Part shown: piece after piece, positions 8,869-17,949 of the stretch | Position numbering within the stretch: the stretch's first letter is position 1 | How the letters are laid out: every line of letters begins with the position of its first letter | Assembly (NCBI GenBank): GCA_945787595.1 | Contig: CALZJV010000003.1 | Span: 1 to 43,469, forward strand | DNA: 43,469 nucleotides | Source of the DNA: an uncultured Desulfobacterales bacterium | GTDB lineage: Bacteria > Desulfobacterota > Desulfobacteria > Desulfobacterales > JAFDCJ01 | Reading direction: 5' to 3' | The notes under the pieces: model-generated | The model's input: the letters and a program-made list of their open reading frames with translations, nothing else | Databases searched by the model: none | Told to the model about the DNA's origin: nothing | Program-made: the position numbers and the translations under genes

Positions 8869-9914
8869 GCATGCCTCTCCTGATGATCGGCATTTGTCAT
8901 CCTTGCCAATATTTCCTCTGACTGATCTTCTATAAAATTTTCTTCCTGATTAACATAGTTCATGTAGTCACAATTTTTACACCGAGATTGTATTTTGCGC
9001 TTCCTTTGCAATTGGCCTACCCTAAAATTATTTAGCTTTCGGCCATTCCAGATATCAATCATCGATTCATCAGTCACATCGCCAAATACCAATCGTTCCA
9101 AATAGTCCGTGCAGCAAGCGGACACATTACCCGAGGCATGGATAAACAGGGAATTAAACGGCTGAATGCAGACGTTCAGTGATTTTTTCGGATTTCCTTC
9201 GATATCCTTGGCGAAATCAGCTACCAGTGATGAATAATTCACGCCTGTAAACAGCGGTATGATATTATCTACGAATACCCCGTCGGTTATGGGTTTAAAT
9301 AAACGATTAAACCTTCTGCAATCCTCGTCAGACATGCCGTCATTTAAGATTCTAGCAAATAATCTGCAATTGCCTTTATGACGATTGAAGTATTTTATGT
9401 TATCAACAAATTCTTCAAAAACAATATCAGCTGAACACAATTCTTTATATTTCTTTCCCGATAATCCTTCGACAGATATCAACAGTTCATCAACTCCTGC
9501 ACTTATCAAGGAATCACTCAATTCATGAGTCAGCAAGGAACCATTCGAAATAATCATGGTCCTCTCAACGGCATCACACGCCTTTGCATATTCGACCATA
9601 CGGCTGAGTTTTCGGTTTAGCAGGGGTTCACCAAAACCTGAAAATCTAAGAACCTTTATCTTTTTGGGAAAGCACACAATGTCTGCAATGATTTTTTTAA
9701 ACAGATCGAAGCTCATATTGTTCTGCCGAAACCCCTTTTTAAAAAGCTCTTCACGATTCAGCGAATGAAAGCAGAACGAACACCTGAAATTGCAAATATT
9801 CGTCGGTTCAACGACTATGGTGAAGGGCGTATTCAATGGGATGGCATCGGCCATGTTCACTTTGTCGTGTTGATACTTATAATTCGAAATGGGTTTGTCC
9901 ACTTGTTTCCTCAT
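8865..9914 (-). CDS. Radical SAM/SPASM-type protein, paralogue 2
   Basis: 349 residues from ATG 9914. Cluster motif ICNFRCSFC (C41, C45, C48); GEPLLNRKLSRMV; SPASM-type C-terminus with CIQPFNSLFI, SACCTDYLE, FGDVTDESMIDIWNGRK and RCKNC. The frame can start at a TTG at 9944, but ATG 9914 gives the same short leader before the xxxxPLxTPF motif as the other paralogues; neither has a clear Shine-Dalgarno, so the start is uncertain. It overlaps the B12-binding radical SAM gene downstream by ATGA. The order SPASM then B12-rSAM is repeated at 11597/10033, suggesting functional pairs. Confidence 0.83.
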   Translation of the reverse strand: MRKQVDKPISNYKYQHDKVNMADAIPLNTPFTIVVEPTNICNFRCSFCFHSLNREELFKKGFRQNNMSFDLFKKIIADIVCFPKKIKVLRFSGFGEPLLNRKLSRMVEYAKACDAVERTMIISNGSLLTHELSDSLISAGVDELLISVEGLSGKKYKELCSADIVFEEFVDNIKYFNRHKGNCRLFARILNDGMSDEDCRRFNRLFKPITDGVFVDNIIPLFTGVNYSSLVADFAKDIEGNPKKSLNVCIQPFNSLFIHASGNVSACCTDYLERLVFGDVTDESMIDIWNGRKLNNFRVGQLQRKRKIQSRCKNCDYMNYVNQEENFIEDQSEEILARMTNADHQERHA

Positions 9915-10032
9915 CTTGGCTGAGAAAAATTTAAAAGCGACCAATGATGTAATACCGCGTGGGGAAATGGAATGGTGCCCACGGGTGGCTGGAATAAAGC
10001 GAAAGTCATGTAAAGATCAGACATCATCTTCA

Positions 10033-11649
10033 CTATATCAACGAAAAGTGCACGGCATACTTGCGCCAATCGTCATCGTTTTCAACAATGTGTTCGAACA
10101 GCTTGAAATGCTTATCGGCTTTATTTTTATCGTTCAAGCCCTCGAATGCTTTGGAAATATAAAAATGTGCAAATGCATGCTCAGGATATTTTCTCACCAC
10201 CTCATTCAGCCAGATTAAGGCTGTTTCAAGATCACCAATTCTCATTCGATAATTATATACAAAGTTCAACTCCAGGTTCATGAGATAGGTTTTTTCAGTG
10301 ATATATTCGGAACTCATTTCCGGAGTGTTGATGACGGCATGCTTCATATCCGTATTGTTGATTTCCGCTTCGGTGACATAACCGTTTTCCATGCAGATAT
10401 CATATAATCGGCTGCCCTTAAAAGGCGTTGCGGTGTGAAAAATCGTCCAGTCAACACCTAATTCCTTGATGAGTCGGACCGTTTCATCCCTGTCTTCTTC
10501 TCTCTCACCGGGCAAACCGGTAACAATCAAAAAGGATGGAGAAATATCGCATTTTTTAAGTGCGGCCACGGCATCCTCAAGTTGTTTCATCGAGAATGGT
10601 TTCTCGATAATTTGTTTCAAGACGTACTCCGAGCCGTGCTCAACAGCCAGATTGAGTTTATCGATGCCGATCTGTTTCATCAAAGCCGCGATTTCTTCAT
10701 CGACAAATGAGACCGTGACCGCCGATATGCACACTTCGATTTTCGGCCTCAGCGAATATATCCCGCGCAGTATCTCTTTGGCCCTCTTTTTGTCGATCAG
10801 GAATTGATCATCCTCGATCGTCAGATGGGTAAGCCCGTATTGGTCAACCATGTCTGCAATGTTTTCAATCACATTCTGTGAACTCATATAGCGCATTTTT
10901 TTACCATGCAGTGCATTGGCTGCACAGAATATGCAGTTAAACGGACATCCACGGGTTGTATGGATCGATAGATATACGCTGTCCGGTGCATCATTTTTCT
11001 GGTCCGAAAATGCGTTGAAATCCACCGCAGGTTTAAAGCGCCGGTAATCCACCAGGGCATAATCAATAAATGGAATGTCATCAAGATTATGAATGTAATC
11101 AGCCGTCGGAACCCTATCTTCAGCCAGGGACTTTCTGGTTACCCAGGCGACATCATTGTTCAGTAGTTCAAACGCGTCTTCCGCATCTACCAACCTCAGG
11201 AATGGCTTTTCCCCTTCTGAATAGCAAATGGCATCAAGTGTACCGGTTTCTTTCAGAAGTTTGCGGTAGTCATTGGTTGCACAAGTGCCGCCGGCAACGG
11301 TAATGACCGACCTGTCCGCTTCTTTTACCATATCAAAAAAATATTGGACGCTGTCGTACACCAGGCTGAACAACGCCGATATACCGACGATGTCGGGCTT
11401 GAACTCAATCACAGACTTTTGCACCTTCGCTTTGATTTCCCGGGGAGTATTTGGCAGGATACTAAAGTCATAAATCCTGGATATCACTTCATTCGATGCA
11501 TAGTGGTTAATATAGGAAGCAATGGAGAGGACACCATATGGAACAGAAGAGGTCACCGATGAACTGCTTATGATGCTTTCAGCAAACCGCTCGTAGCTAA
11601 ACATTTTTGGTGGGATTAAAAACAGGACTCGCTTTTCCATGACGTACAT
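10033..11649 (-). CDS. B12-binding-domain radical SAM protein with C-terminal TPR (copy 2)
   Basis: 538 residues with the same three-part architecture as the 7213-8868 protein: a B12-binding-type Rossmann domain (PYGVLSIASYI, PDIVGISALFSLVYDSV, VITVAGGTCATNDY), a radical SAM core with TTRGCPFNCIFC (C235, C239, C242) and LTIEDDQFLIDKKRAK, and a TPR-like tail (YRMRIGDLETALIWLNEVV, AFAHFYISKAFEGLNDK). The first ATG at 11649 (AAAGGCG just upstream) is used; an ATG three codons later is possible. The start lies inside the end of the upstream SPASM gene (53-base overlap). Substrate unknown. Both copies retain all cluster cysteines, so neither is an obvious decayed duplicate. Confidence 0.85.
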   Translation of the reverse strand: MYVMEKRVLFLIPPKMFSYERFAESIISSSSVTSSVPYGVLSIASYINHYASNEVISRIYDFSILPNTPREIKAKVQKSVIEFKPDIVGISALFSLVYDSVQYFFDMVKEADRSVITVAGGTCATNDYRKLLKETGTLDAICYSEGEKPFLRLVDAEDAFELLNNDVAWVTRKSLAEDRVPTADYIHNLDDIPFIDYALVDYRRFKPAVDFNAFSDQKNDAPDSVYLSIHTTRGCPFNCIFCAANALHGKKMRYMSSQNVIENIADMVDQYGLTHLTIEDDQFLIDKKRAKEILRGIYSLRPKIEVCISAVTVSFVDEEIAALMKQIGIDKLNLAVEHGSEYVLKQIIEKPFSMKQLEDAVAALKKCDISPSFLIVTGLPGEREEDRDETVRLIKELGVDWTIFHTATPFKGSRLYDICMENGYVTEAEINNTDMKHAVINTPEMSSEYITEKTYLMNLELNFVYNYRMRIGDLETALIWLNEVVRKYPEHAFAHFYISKAFEGLNDKNKADKHFKLFEHIVENDDDWRKYAVHFSLI

Positions 11650-12661
11650 CGCCTTTGCTTTGAAGGATTCGCTGAATTATTTCATCTCTATGGTCGTCTA
11701 AAATATCACTTTCCTGTGTACAATTGCTTAAACAGACACATTTACCGCAAAGGGGATGCGTCTTTCCCCTGTTCATGAGATGCTGCATCCGTAAATTCGT
11801 AAACGACACGCCATTCCACAACTCCACCAATGAATGTGTCTTGACATTTCCAAATACATGCTGCTCCAGATTATCCACGTTGCACATGGAAATATTGCCG
11901 TCAGGGCAAATATTGAGCATGTAAAAAATCCTCGGGCATACTGAAACCGGCCTGATCCGATCTCCCAGGATGGTTTTATCGTGCTTAGGAAACGAACCGT
12001 CATAATCTACACCCTCATAATACGGGGTAACATATTCGATCGAAGCATTGTCGCATATATCTTCAAAAAGATTATAAAACGTCTTTTCATCCCCTTCTTC
12101 CAGTGCAACGTTTATAGCCTTTACGTACAGTCTGCATGAACCTCTGTTTTGATAGAAATGTTTGATGTTTTTTAAAAATAGTTCGTAATTGAGGGTCACA
12201 CCGGCGATTTTTTTATATTTTTCGGCAGATAATCCTTCAATGGAAATGCGCAATTCATCCAGTCCGGCATGAATCAGTTTCATGTTCAAATCAGGATTGA
12301 GCAAAGAACCGTTGGTGGTAATCTGTAAGATGTCCGCCGCATGGTGTGCCTTTGCGTATGCGATCATGTCCGGGAGGTTTTTATTAAGCAAGGACTCGCC
12401 ATGTGCAAATAGGTAGATCCGCTTTATCTGTTCCGGAAACTTTTTCACTTCAGATATTGTTCTCTTAAACAGAGACATATCCATCATGGCCGGTTTGAAT
12501 CCCATGCCGAGCAATTTTGCTTTTGCAATCGATTGAAAACAGAAATTACACCTGAAATTGCAGATATTGGCGACATCTATGATAACAAGGTATGGGGAAG
12601 TGAGCGGAACTACGGATGCAAGTTTTATTCTAGGCTCTGCAAATTTCCACGATCTTGCCAT
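11597..12661 (-). CDS. Radical SAM/SPASM-type protein, paralogue 3 (GES variant)
   Basis: 354 residues. Cluster motif ICNFRCNFC (C34, C38, C41). The usual GEP is replaced by AHGESLLNKNLPDMI. The C-terminal part has VSVCPRIFYMLNICPDG, ISMCNVDNLE, FGNVKTHSLVELWNG and an expanded cysteine end, LCGKCVCLSNC, which offers more Fe-S ligands than most siblings. ATG 12661 is supported by AGGAG ten bases upstream. Together with paralogue 7 (15732-16733) it forms a subgroup sharing HGE(S/A)LLNK and Cys-Asn in the SPASM-like region. Its end overlaps the start of a B12-binding radical SAM gene. Confidence 0.85.
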   Translation of the reverse strand: MARSWKFAEPRIKLASVVPLTSPYLVIIDVANICNFRCNFCFQSIAKAKLLGMGFKPAMMDMSLFKRTISEVKKFPEQIKRIYLFAHGESLLNKNLPDMIAYAKAHHAADILQITTNGSLLNPDLNMKLIHAGLDELRISIEGLSAEKYKKIAGVTLNYELFLKNIKHFYQNRGSCRLYVKAINVALEEGDEKTFYNLFEDICDNASIEYVTPYYEGVDYDGSFPKHDKTILGDRIRPVSVCPRIFYMLNICPDGNISMCNVDNLEQHVFGNVKTHSLVELWNGVSFTNLRMQHLMNRGKTHPLCGKCVCLSNCTQESDILDDHRDEIIQRILQSKGDVRHGKASPVFNPTKNV

Positions 12662-12668
12662 ATTGGTC

Positions 12669-13679
12669 TTACTCCTGCCTCATCCGGTCAAGAATGCCCT
12701 CTGCGGCTTGATCAAGCATATCTTCGTCTCTGACATTATACCTGAGATAGTCGCAATTGTGACATAGCTCAATCATGGCACGCTTGCGGTATAAATGCGT
12801 TCTTCTGAACTGGTCAAACCGCCTGCTGTTCCATATGTCAGACAAATTCGCCTTTTCAACATTTCCAAATACCACTGTTTCGTTATAATCTACACAACAG
12901 GGGCAGACGTTTCCACCTGTTGAAATCTGCATCGCATAAAAAATCATGCTACACACGTCAACTGGGGATATTTTCTTACCATACAACGTTTGATCGTAAT
13001 CTAGCTTCAGGGTATCGTAATCAACGGGTTTAAACTGAGGGATTATTTTTTCAACGTAAGCCAGATCAGAAATATGATCGAATCTCTCATAAAAGCGCTT
13101 TTCCCCATTGCGCGCATCAAATGCGATATCTATTATTTTAACGAATACGCTGCAGTTTCCTTTGTTGTTGTACAAATACTTTATATTTTCTGTCAGTTCT
13201 TCGACGTTGATGCTCACCGAAGTAATTTCGGCATACTTCTCATCATCCAATGCTTCGATGGAAATGATCATTTCATCCAGTCCGGCGTTTACGAGTGATT
13301 CTGATAGATCTTTTGTTAACAATGAACCATTGGTGGTAACGACGACCTTGTCGGCGATGTCATGGGTTTTGACAAGTTGAATCATATCGGGCAATCGCTT
13401 GTTCAAAAGCGGCTCTCCGATGCCGGCAAGGCCGATGCATTTGATCTTTTCGGGGAATTCCGAAATTTGTTGCAGAATTTTTTTAAATAATTCATAGTCC
13501 ATGATTCCCGGCCTGAAACCGGACTGTCTTAATTCTTTGCCGTCAATCGCATGAAAGCAAAAATTACACCTGAAATTGCATGCATTTGCCACATCGATAT
13601 TGATCTTGTAGGGTGTTGACAGTGGTACGACTTCTGAAAGATTGTTTCGATTAAATATGTCTTTTCGATTTTCATTCAT
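12669..13679 (-). CDS. Radical SAM/SPASM-type protein, paralogue 4
   Basis: 336 residues. Cluster motif ACNFRCNFC (C34, C38, C41); canonical GIGEPLLNKRLPDMI; C-terminal VDVCSMIFYAMQI, VCPCCVDYNE, FGNVEKANLSDIWNSRR and LCHNC. ATG 13679 overlaps the stop of the upstream gene by eight bases and has no good Shine-Dalgarno, so it probably depends on translational coupling. Seven bases separate it from the next paralogue. It presumably acts on the same class of substrate as its neighbours; the reaction is unknown. Confidence 0.85.
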   Translation of the reverse strand: MNENRKDIFNRNNLSEVVPLSTPYKINIDVANACNFRCNFCFHAIDGKELRQSGFRPGIMDYELFKKILQQISEFPEKIKCIGLAGIGEPLLNKRLPDMIQLVKTHDIADKVVVTTNGSLLTKDLSESLVNAGLDEMIISIEALDDEKYAEITSVSINVEELTENIKYLYNNKGNCSVFVKIIDIAFDARNGEKRFYERFDHISDLAYVEKIIPQFKPVDYDTLKLDYDQTLYGKKISPVDVCSMIFYAMQISTGGNVCPCCVDYNETVVFGNVEKANLSDIWNSRRFDQFRRTHLYRKRAMIELCHNCDYLRYNVRDEDMLDQAAEGILDRMRQE

Positions 13680-14700
13680 GAGGATGACAGTGCTTTTGAG
13701 CGCTAAATGCTTCGATTAATCTTTCGGATGCATCATCCAGCAAATCAGCATCCTGGGTATCATATTCCGGTGATACACAGTGCCCGCATTTAAAATGTTC
13801 ATATCGTTGTTTTTTTAAGTGCATCATCCTGAAATTTTCAAACTTTTCCCCTCGCCAAACATCGTGGAGTGCGTCATTCATCACATTCCCAAACAGAATT
13901 TCCGGCACGTAGTCCACTAGGCATGCGCCGATATCTCCATTCGAATGCACGCATAGATTGAAGAAGGGGCGCGTGCACACGTGGATTGGCCGGCTCAAAT
14001 CTTCCAATTTGGATCGATCTAGCGGGATCGTGTCATAGTCGACACGATCAAAGACGGGTATGACCTGTTCCACATAGGCAAAATCACAAATAGGATCGAA
14101 AATTTCGTGAAATTTATTCTCTCGCTCCCGATCCTGCGTATAGGTTACGGTCTTGACAAAAAAATTGCATTTTCCTTTGTTTTGAAAGAAATCTTTTATA
14201 TTGGCAACGATTTCATCAAAATCGACCTGCACACCAGTGATGGTTTTATATTCTGCAGAATCAACGGCCTCAATCGATACTAAAATTTCATCTATGCCGG
14301 CCTTGACGAGTTTCCGGTTGAGCTTTGTTGAAAACAGGGCACCATTGGTCGTGATATATATCTTTTCGGCTATTTCTTCTTTTTTTGCTAGGGCAACCAT
14401 GTCAGGCAATTTGGGATTCAATAATGGTTCGCCTTTTATAAACAGCGAGAGCATTTTTATCTTATCGGGAAACTCAGCTATGGAATCGATGATTTGTTCG
14501 TACAACTCCATTTTCATAACCGTTTTTTTAAAATTGATCGCTTTAAGGCTGCGACTCTCAATAGAATGGTAACAGAAGTCACAGTTGAAATTGCACGCTG
14601 ATGAAGGGTCCACGTAAATCGTAAATGGTGTTCTGAGGGGCAGCACATCAGACAGTTTGACTCTCTTAATCAGATCTCTTCTATTCTTGATCATCAGCAT
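13672..14700 (-). CDS. Radical SAM/SPASM-type protein, paralogue 5
   Basis: 342 residues from ATG 14700. Cluster motif ACNFNCDFC (C36, C40, C43); KGEPLLNPKLPDMV; C-terminal IHVCTRPFFNLCVHSNG, GACLVDYVPE, FGNVMNDALHDVWRGEK and KCGHC. The frame is open for 32 more codons upstream, but that would overlap the preceding paralogue by 88 bases and give an arginine-rich leader absent from the siblings; ATG 14700 (or 14694) lies just after the upstream stop at 14709. In the SPASM-like region the second residue of the central Cys pair is Leu. Confidence 0.83.
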   Translation of the reverse strand: MLMIKNRRDLIKRVKLSDVLPLRTPFTIYVDPSSACNFNCDFCYHSIESRSLKAINFKKTVMKMELYEQIIDSIAEFPDKIKMLSLFIKGEPLLNPKLPDMVALAKKEEIAEKIYITTNGALFSTKLNRKLVKAGIDEILVSIEAVDSAEYKTITGVQVDFDEIVANIKDFFQNKGKCNFFVKTVTYTQDRERENKFHEIFDPICDFAYVEQVIPVFDRVDYDTIPLDRSKLEDLSRPIHVCTRPFFNLCVHSNGDIGACLVDYVPEILFGNVMNDALHDVWRGEKFENFRMMHLKKQRYEHFKCGHCVSPEYDTQDADLLDDASERLIEAFSAQKHCHPHE

Positions 14701-14708
14701 GGTTTTGG

Positions 14709-15719
14709 CTACTGGAAGTATTTGATCAATCTCTCGGCAGCATGATCGATAATATTCTCGTATATGCCGCAAGCGCAAACGGCTACCCAGTTGCAACTTT
14801 TGCAGATATGATGGGAGTATCTCTGTTTCTTAAGCTGCATCGATCTGAACTCATTTATTTTTTTGCTGTTCCAAATGTCTACGATATTCTGGTCGTTGAT
14901 GTTTCCAAAACAAATGCTTTTGGTATAGTCGATATGGCATGCAGTGACGTCCCCATTCCAGTTGACATACATGTAATAGAACGGCAAATGACATACATCA
15001 ATTGTAGTTTCCGGTTTCTCGCCGACATAATTCTTGTCGATACCCTGCGTATATTCTACGTCGCAATATGCATTGCTGGCATATTCCACAAAAGCCAGGT
15101 CTGAAATTGGATCAAATATCTTGTGAAATGTATTTTGATCCGTCAGCCCAAGGTCGATAATTTTTGCAAAGATTTTACATGCACCCCTGTTTTCATATAA
15201 GTGTCGTATATTTTCCACCAGTTGCTCGAAATTTACGGATGCTTCAGTGATCTCATAATACGCCTCAGAGGAGAGCCCCTCGATTGAGAGCATTACTTCA
15301 TCCAACCCAGAGTCGATCAGTTGATGGTTCAACTGTGTGTTCAGGTGCGATCCATTCGTAAAAATCGTTATCTTCTCTGCGATGTCCTCCTGCTTGGCAT
15401 ACCGGATCATCTCCGGTAAAGCCTTGTTCATGAGTGGTTCGCCAAACCCGGTAAATCTGAAAGCCTTCACTTTCGTGGGAAAAGTCCCGACTTGATCCGC
15501 CAAGGTCTTGAATGTTTCCAGGGTCATTATACCGGGATTGAAATTGTTATCTTTAAGGGCGGACATACCAATGGACTGAAAGCAAAACTTACACTTGAAG
15601 TTACATGCATCTGAACAGGAAATCTGAATCAAATAGGGGGAGTCCAGGGGGATAACATCCGCCAGCATGGTCTTCCTGTTATAATCTCGATAGTCATTAA
15701 TTTTAGCTGTGTTAGCCAT
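14709..15719 (-). CDS. Radical SAM/SPASM-type protein, paralogue 6
   Basis: 336 residues. Cluster motif ACNFKCKFC (C39, C43, C46); GFGEPLMNKALPEMI; C-terminal IDVCHLPFYYMYVNWNG, TACHIDYTK, FGNINDQNIVDIWNSKK, and an unusual cysteine-rich end CKSCNWVAVCACG. ATG 15719 is preferred over a GTG immediately before it because AAGGG is suitably placed upstream. His follows the central Cys where others have Cys, Asn or Leu. Twelve bases separate it from paralogue 7. Confidence 0.83.
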   Translation of the reverse strand: MANTAKINDYRDYNRKTMLADVIPLDSPYLIQISCSDACNFKCKFCFQSIGMSALKDNNFNPGIMTLETFKTLADQVGTFPTKVKAFRFTGFGEPLMNKALPEMIRYAKQEDIAEKITIFTNGSHLNTQLNHQLIDSGLDEVMLSIEGLSSEAYYEITEASVNFEQLVENIRHLYENRGACKIFAKIIDLGLTDQNTFHKIFDPISDLAFVEYASNAYCDVEYTQGIDKNYVGEKPETTIDVCHLPFYYMYVNWNGDVTACHIDYTKSICFGNINDQNIVDIWNSKKINEFRSMQLKKQRYSHHICKSCNWVAVCACGIYENIIDHAAERLIKYFQ

Positions 15720-15731
15720 CACACCCTTCGG

Positions 15732-16733
15732 TTACCTATAATATTTGACCAGGTTGTCTGCAGCTTTATCAAGAATATCACTCTTCGAAGTGTAGCACAC
15801 GTTACCGGCACAGAAGCTGCAGTAGACATGACTTTTGCGTTTACCGTTCAACTGCATCAACCTGAATCTGTTCAATTCATTGCCATTCCATATATCTTTT
15901 AATGTGTCCTGCCTGACATTTCCAAAAACAAGCTGCTCATTATAATCGGCATTGCAGACTGAAATGTTGCCATTTGGAAAAACATGCATTTGAAAAAACG
16001 GTTGCGGACACACATCCACTTCGACAAAATCATCACCCATGATGTTGCTATTGTAGTTTGGCTTGAGCGCTGCATAATTCACGCCTCTGAAGCAAGGGAC
16101 GATATATTCAACCGATGCCTGATCACAAATGCTGTTAAAAATATCGTGAAATTGTTTTTCGTCGCCGTCATTTAGAGCATAATCCACGATCTTTACATAC
16201 AATGTGCATTGTCTTTTGTTACGGTAAAAGTGACGAATGTTGCTTACCATCCGTTCAAAATCGATTTCAGCATCACTGATCTCTCTGTATTTCTCATTGG
16301 TGAGCGCTTCGACAGAGACAAGCATTTCATCCAACCCGGATGCGATGAGTGCATGGTTCATTTTCGGATATAGCAGCGAACCGTTGGTAGAAATGTTTAT
16401 CTTCTCCGCGACGCCACTCTGTTTTGCATAGCTGATCATTTCGGGTAAATCTTTATTCAGCAATGCTTCACCGTGTCTAATCAGACACAAGCGTTGTAAT
16501 TTTGATGGGAATTCCCTGATTTTATCCACCGTCAGCTTAAACAGCTCTAAATCCATGATAGCCGGAAAAAATCCCAATTCTTTCAGTTTTTCTTTTTCCA
16601 GCGAATGAAAACAGAACTTGCATCTAAAATTGCATGCACTCGATACGTCGATGTGTACGACAAACGGCGTGCCCAGCGGCAGCACCTCTGCCAGAACAGA
16701 TCGCTTTAATCGTTTTCTATGATTATCCGCCAT
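15732..16733 (-). CDS. Radical SAM/SPASM-type protein, paralogue 7 (GEA variant)
   Basis: 333 residues. Cluster motif ACNFRCKFC (C34, C38, C41). The GGEP-type motif is RHGEALLNKDLPEMI. The C-terminal part has VDVCPQPFFQMHVFPNG, SVCNADYNE, FGNVRQDTLKDIWNGNE and CSFCAGNVC. It is the promoter-proximal member of the SPASM array, 43 bases after an FkbM gene. The shared HGE(S/A) and Cys-Asn features place it with paralogue 3. Confidence 0.85.
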   Translation of the reverse strand: MADNHRKRLKRSVLAEVLPLGTPFVVHIDVSSACNFRCKFCFHSLEKEKLKELGFFPAIMDLELFKLTVDKIREFPSKLQRLCLIRHGEALLNKDLPEMISYAKQSGVAEKINISTNGSLLYPKMNHALIASGLDEMLVSVEALTNEKYREISDAEIDFERMVSNIRHFYRNKRQCTLYVKIVDYALNDGDEKQFHDIFNSICDQASVEYIVPCFRGVNYAALKPNYNSNIMGDDFVEVDVCPQPFFQMHVFPNGNISVCNADYNEQLVFGNVRQDTLKDIWNGNELNRFRLMQLNGKRKSHVYCSFCAGNVCYTSKSDILDKAADNLVKYYR

Positions 16734-16776
16734 GGTTCATTCTTTATGTGATTTTATCGATCCGGGATTGGTGATG

Positions 16777-17910
16777 TCAGGCACTCGTAACCGTGGCATA
16801 CATGACGAGTTCCATCGTGTAATCGTGTTGTCTGATATAAAAGTCATACCCCAGGCTCCAGCTGTGTACCAGCAGGGTGATTTCCCATAAGTGATTGATT
16901 TTATGATATAAACAAATTGCAAGGTCCGGTTTGGCTTTGCAGATTAATCCTTTTGCTCCCTTTAAAGCGTCTACTTCCGCACCTTCAACATCCATCTTAA
17001 CGAATGTGGGGCTCACATTGAAAATGATGTCGTCCAATGCAACGAACTGGTTGATTGATTCTCCATAAGGGTTGATAGCACTTCCGGCATCAAGTCCATT
17101 CGAAAATCGCATTTGTTTCGTTTGCGACCAAACACCGCAGGGGTAGAGCAATAGCTGTTTGCAAATCTTCTTATGGTTGTCTCCTATGTTTTGACAAAGT
17201 CTTTGAAAATTTTCGGTATCCGGCTCAAATGCGATAATCTCATTTACCCTTCCAAATGTGCTGTATAACTGGGCGATTGTGTCGCCCGTATATGCGCCGC
17301 AGTCTATAACACAGGAAAAATCCTGTTTCAGCGGCACATCATCCGGAAAATACTGGTGGCCTTGTTCCGGATTGTCATCCATTTCATGGTCATGCCCAGT
17401 GTAAAATTTGACAGCATCTGCAAAGACTATGGCACTTTTTTTGTCTTTCAAAAGGTTTGCAGCGAGAGCCAATTTTTCAATGTCAAACAGTTTCCTGATG
17501 TCAGCCTTGGGATGAGAAAAGAAATTATTCCAGATATTGCTATAAAGGATCTGGTGCCCGAAACCCAGAACTTCCAGTTTTCTGAGCACTTCCCGTTGAG
17601 CTCGGATACTCCTTAATGCGATAATGATTAATGCATCCTCGTCCGCAATTGGGTTTTTAGCAGGAGAATAGACAGGTATGCCATTTATCGAGGTATTCCA
17701 TTTTTCCGGATCTGAATCAAAAAAAGCGGTAACCATTACAGAATATTCAGAGAGCAGGTCCAGGAACCATTTGCCACATCCGCCGGCACCATAAATTATG
17801 ATACACTTATTCTTTTTTAACGTTTCAACCTTTTTCTGGAAACGGTCATAATTCGCATCGGAATTTTCAATCAATACCGTGAGTTGCTGAAGATATTCCC
17901 GGGAAATCAT
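16777..17910 (-). CDS. FkbM-family methyltransferase with N-terminal Rossmann domain (copy 2)
   Basis: 377 residues from ATG 17910, preceded by GGGGG; a TTG two codons earlier is the alternative. The N-terminal loop IIIYGAGGCG (41-46 for GAGGCG) and VTAFFD resemble a sugar-nucleotide or CoA-binding Rossmann half. The C-terminal FkbM part has IDCGAYTGDTIAQLY, IIAFEPD, YPCGVWS, FVKMDVEGAE and AICLYHKINHLWE. Expected to O-methylate a glycan sugar using SAM. It has the same two-domain layout as the copies at 3503 and 17950, consistent with duplication; 39 bases separate it from the upstream copy. Confidence 0.85.
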   Translation of the reverse strand: MISREYLQQLTVLIENSDANYDRFQKKVETLKKNKCIIIYGAGGCGKWFLDLLSEYSVMVTAFFDSDPEKWNTSINGIPVYSPAKNPIADEDALIIIALRSIRAQREVLRKLEVLGFGHQILYSNIWNNFFSHPKADIRKLFDIEKLALAANLLKDKKSAIVFADAVKFYTGHDHEMDDNPEQGHQYFPDDVPLKQDFSCVIDCGAYTGDTIAQLYSTFGRVNEIIAFEPDTENFQRLCQNIGDNHKKICKQLLLYPCGVWSQTKQMRFSNGLDAGSAINPYGESINQFVALDDIIFNVSPTFVKMDVEGAEVDALKGAKGLICKAKPDLAICLYHKINHLWEITLLVHSWSLGYDFYIRQHDYTMELVMYATVTSA

Positions 17911-17949
17911 CCACAACCCCCAAATTCATCACGGTGTAAAAAATCGGAT

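Noticed and set aside
2472..16733. SPASM array as a RiPP (peptide) maturation system
   Set aside because: I saw no short precursor-peptide ORF, peptidase or transporter among the genes; the surrounding genes are sugar enzymes. A precursor elsewhere in the genome cannot be excluded.
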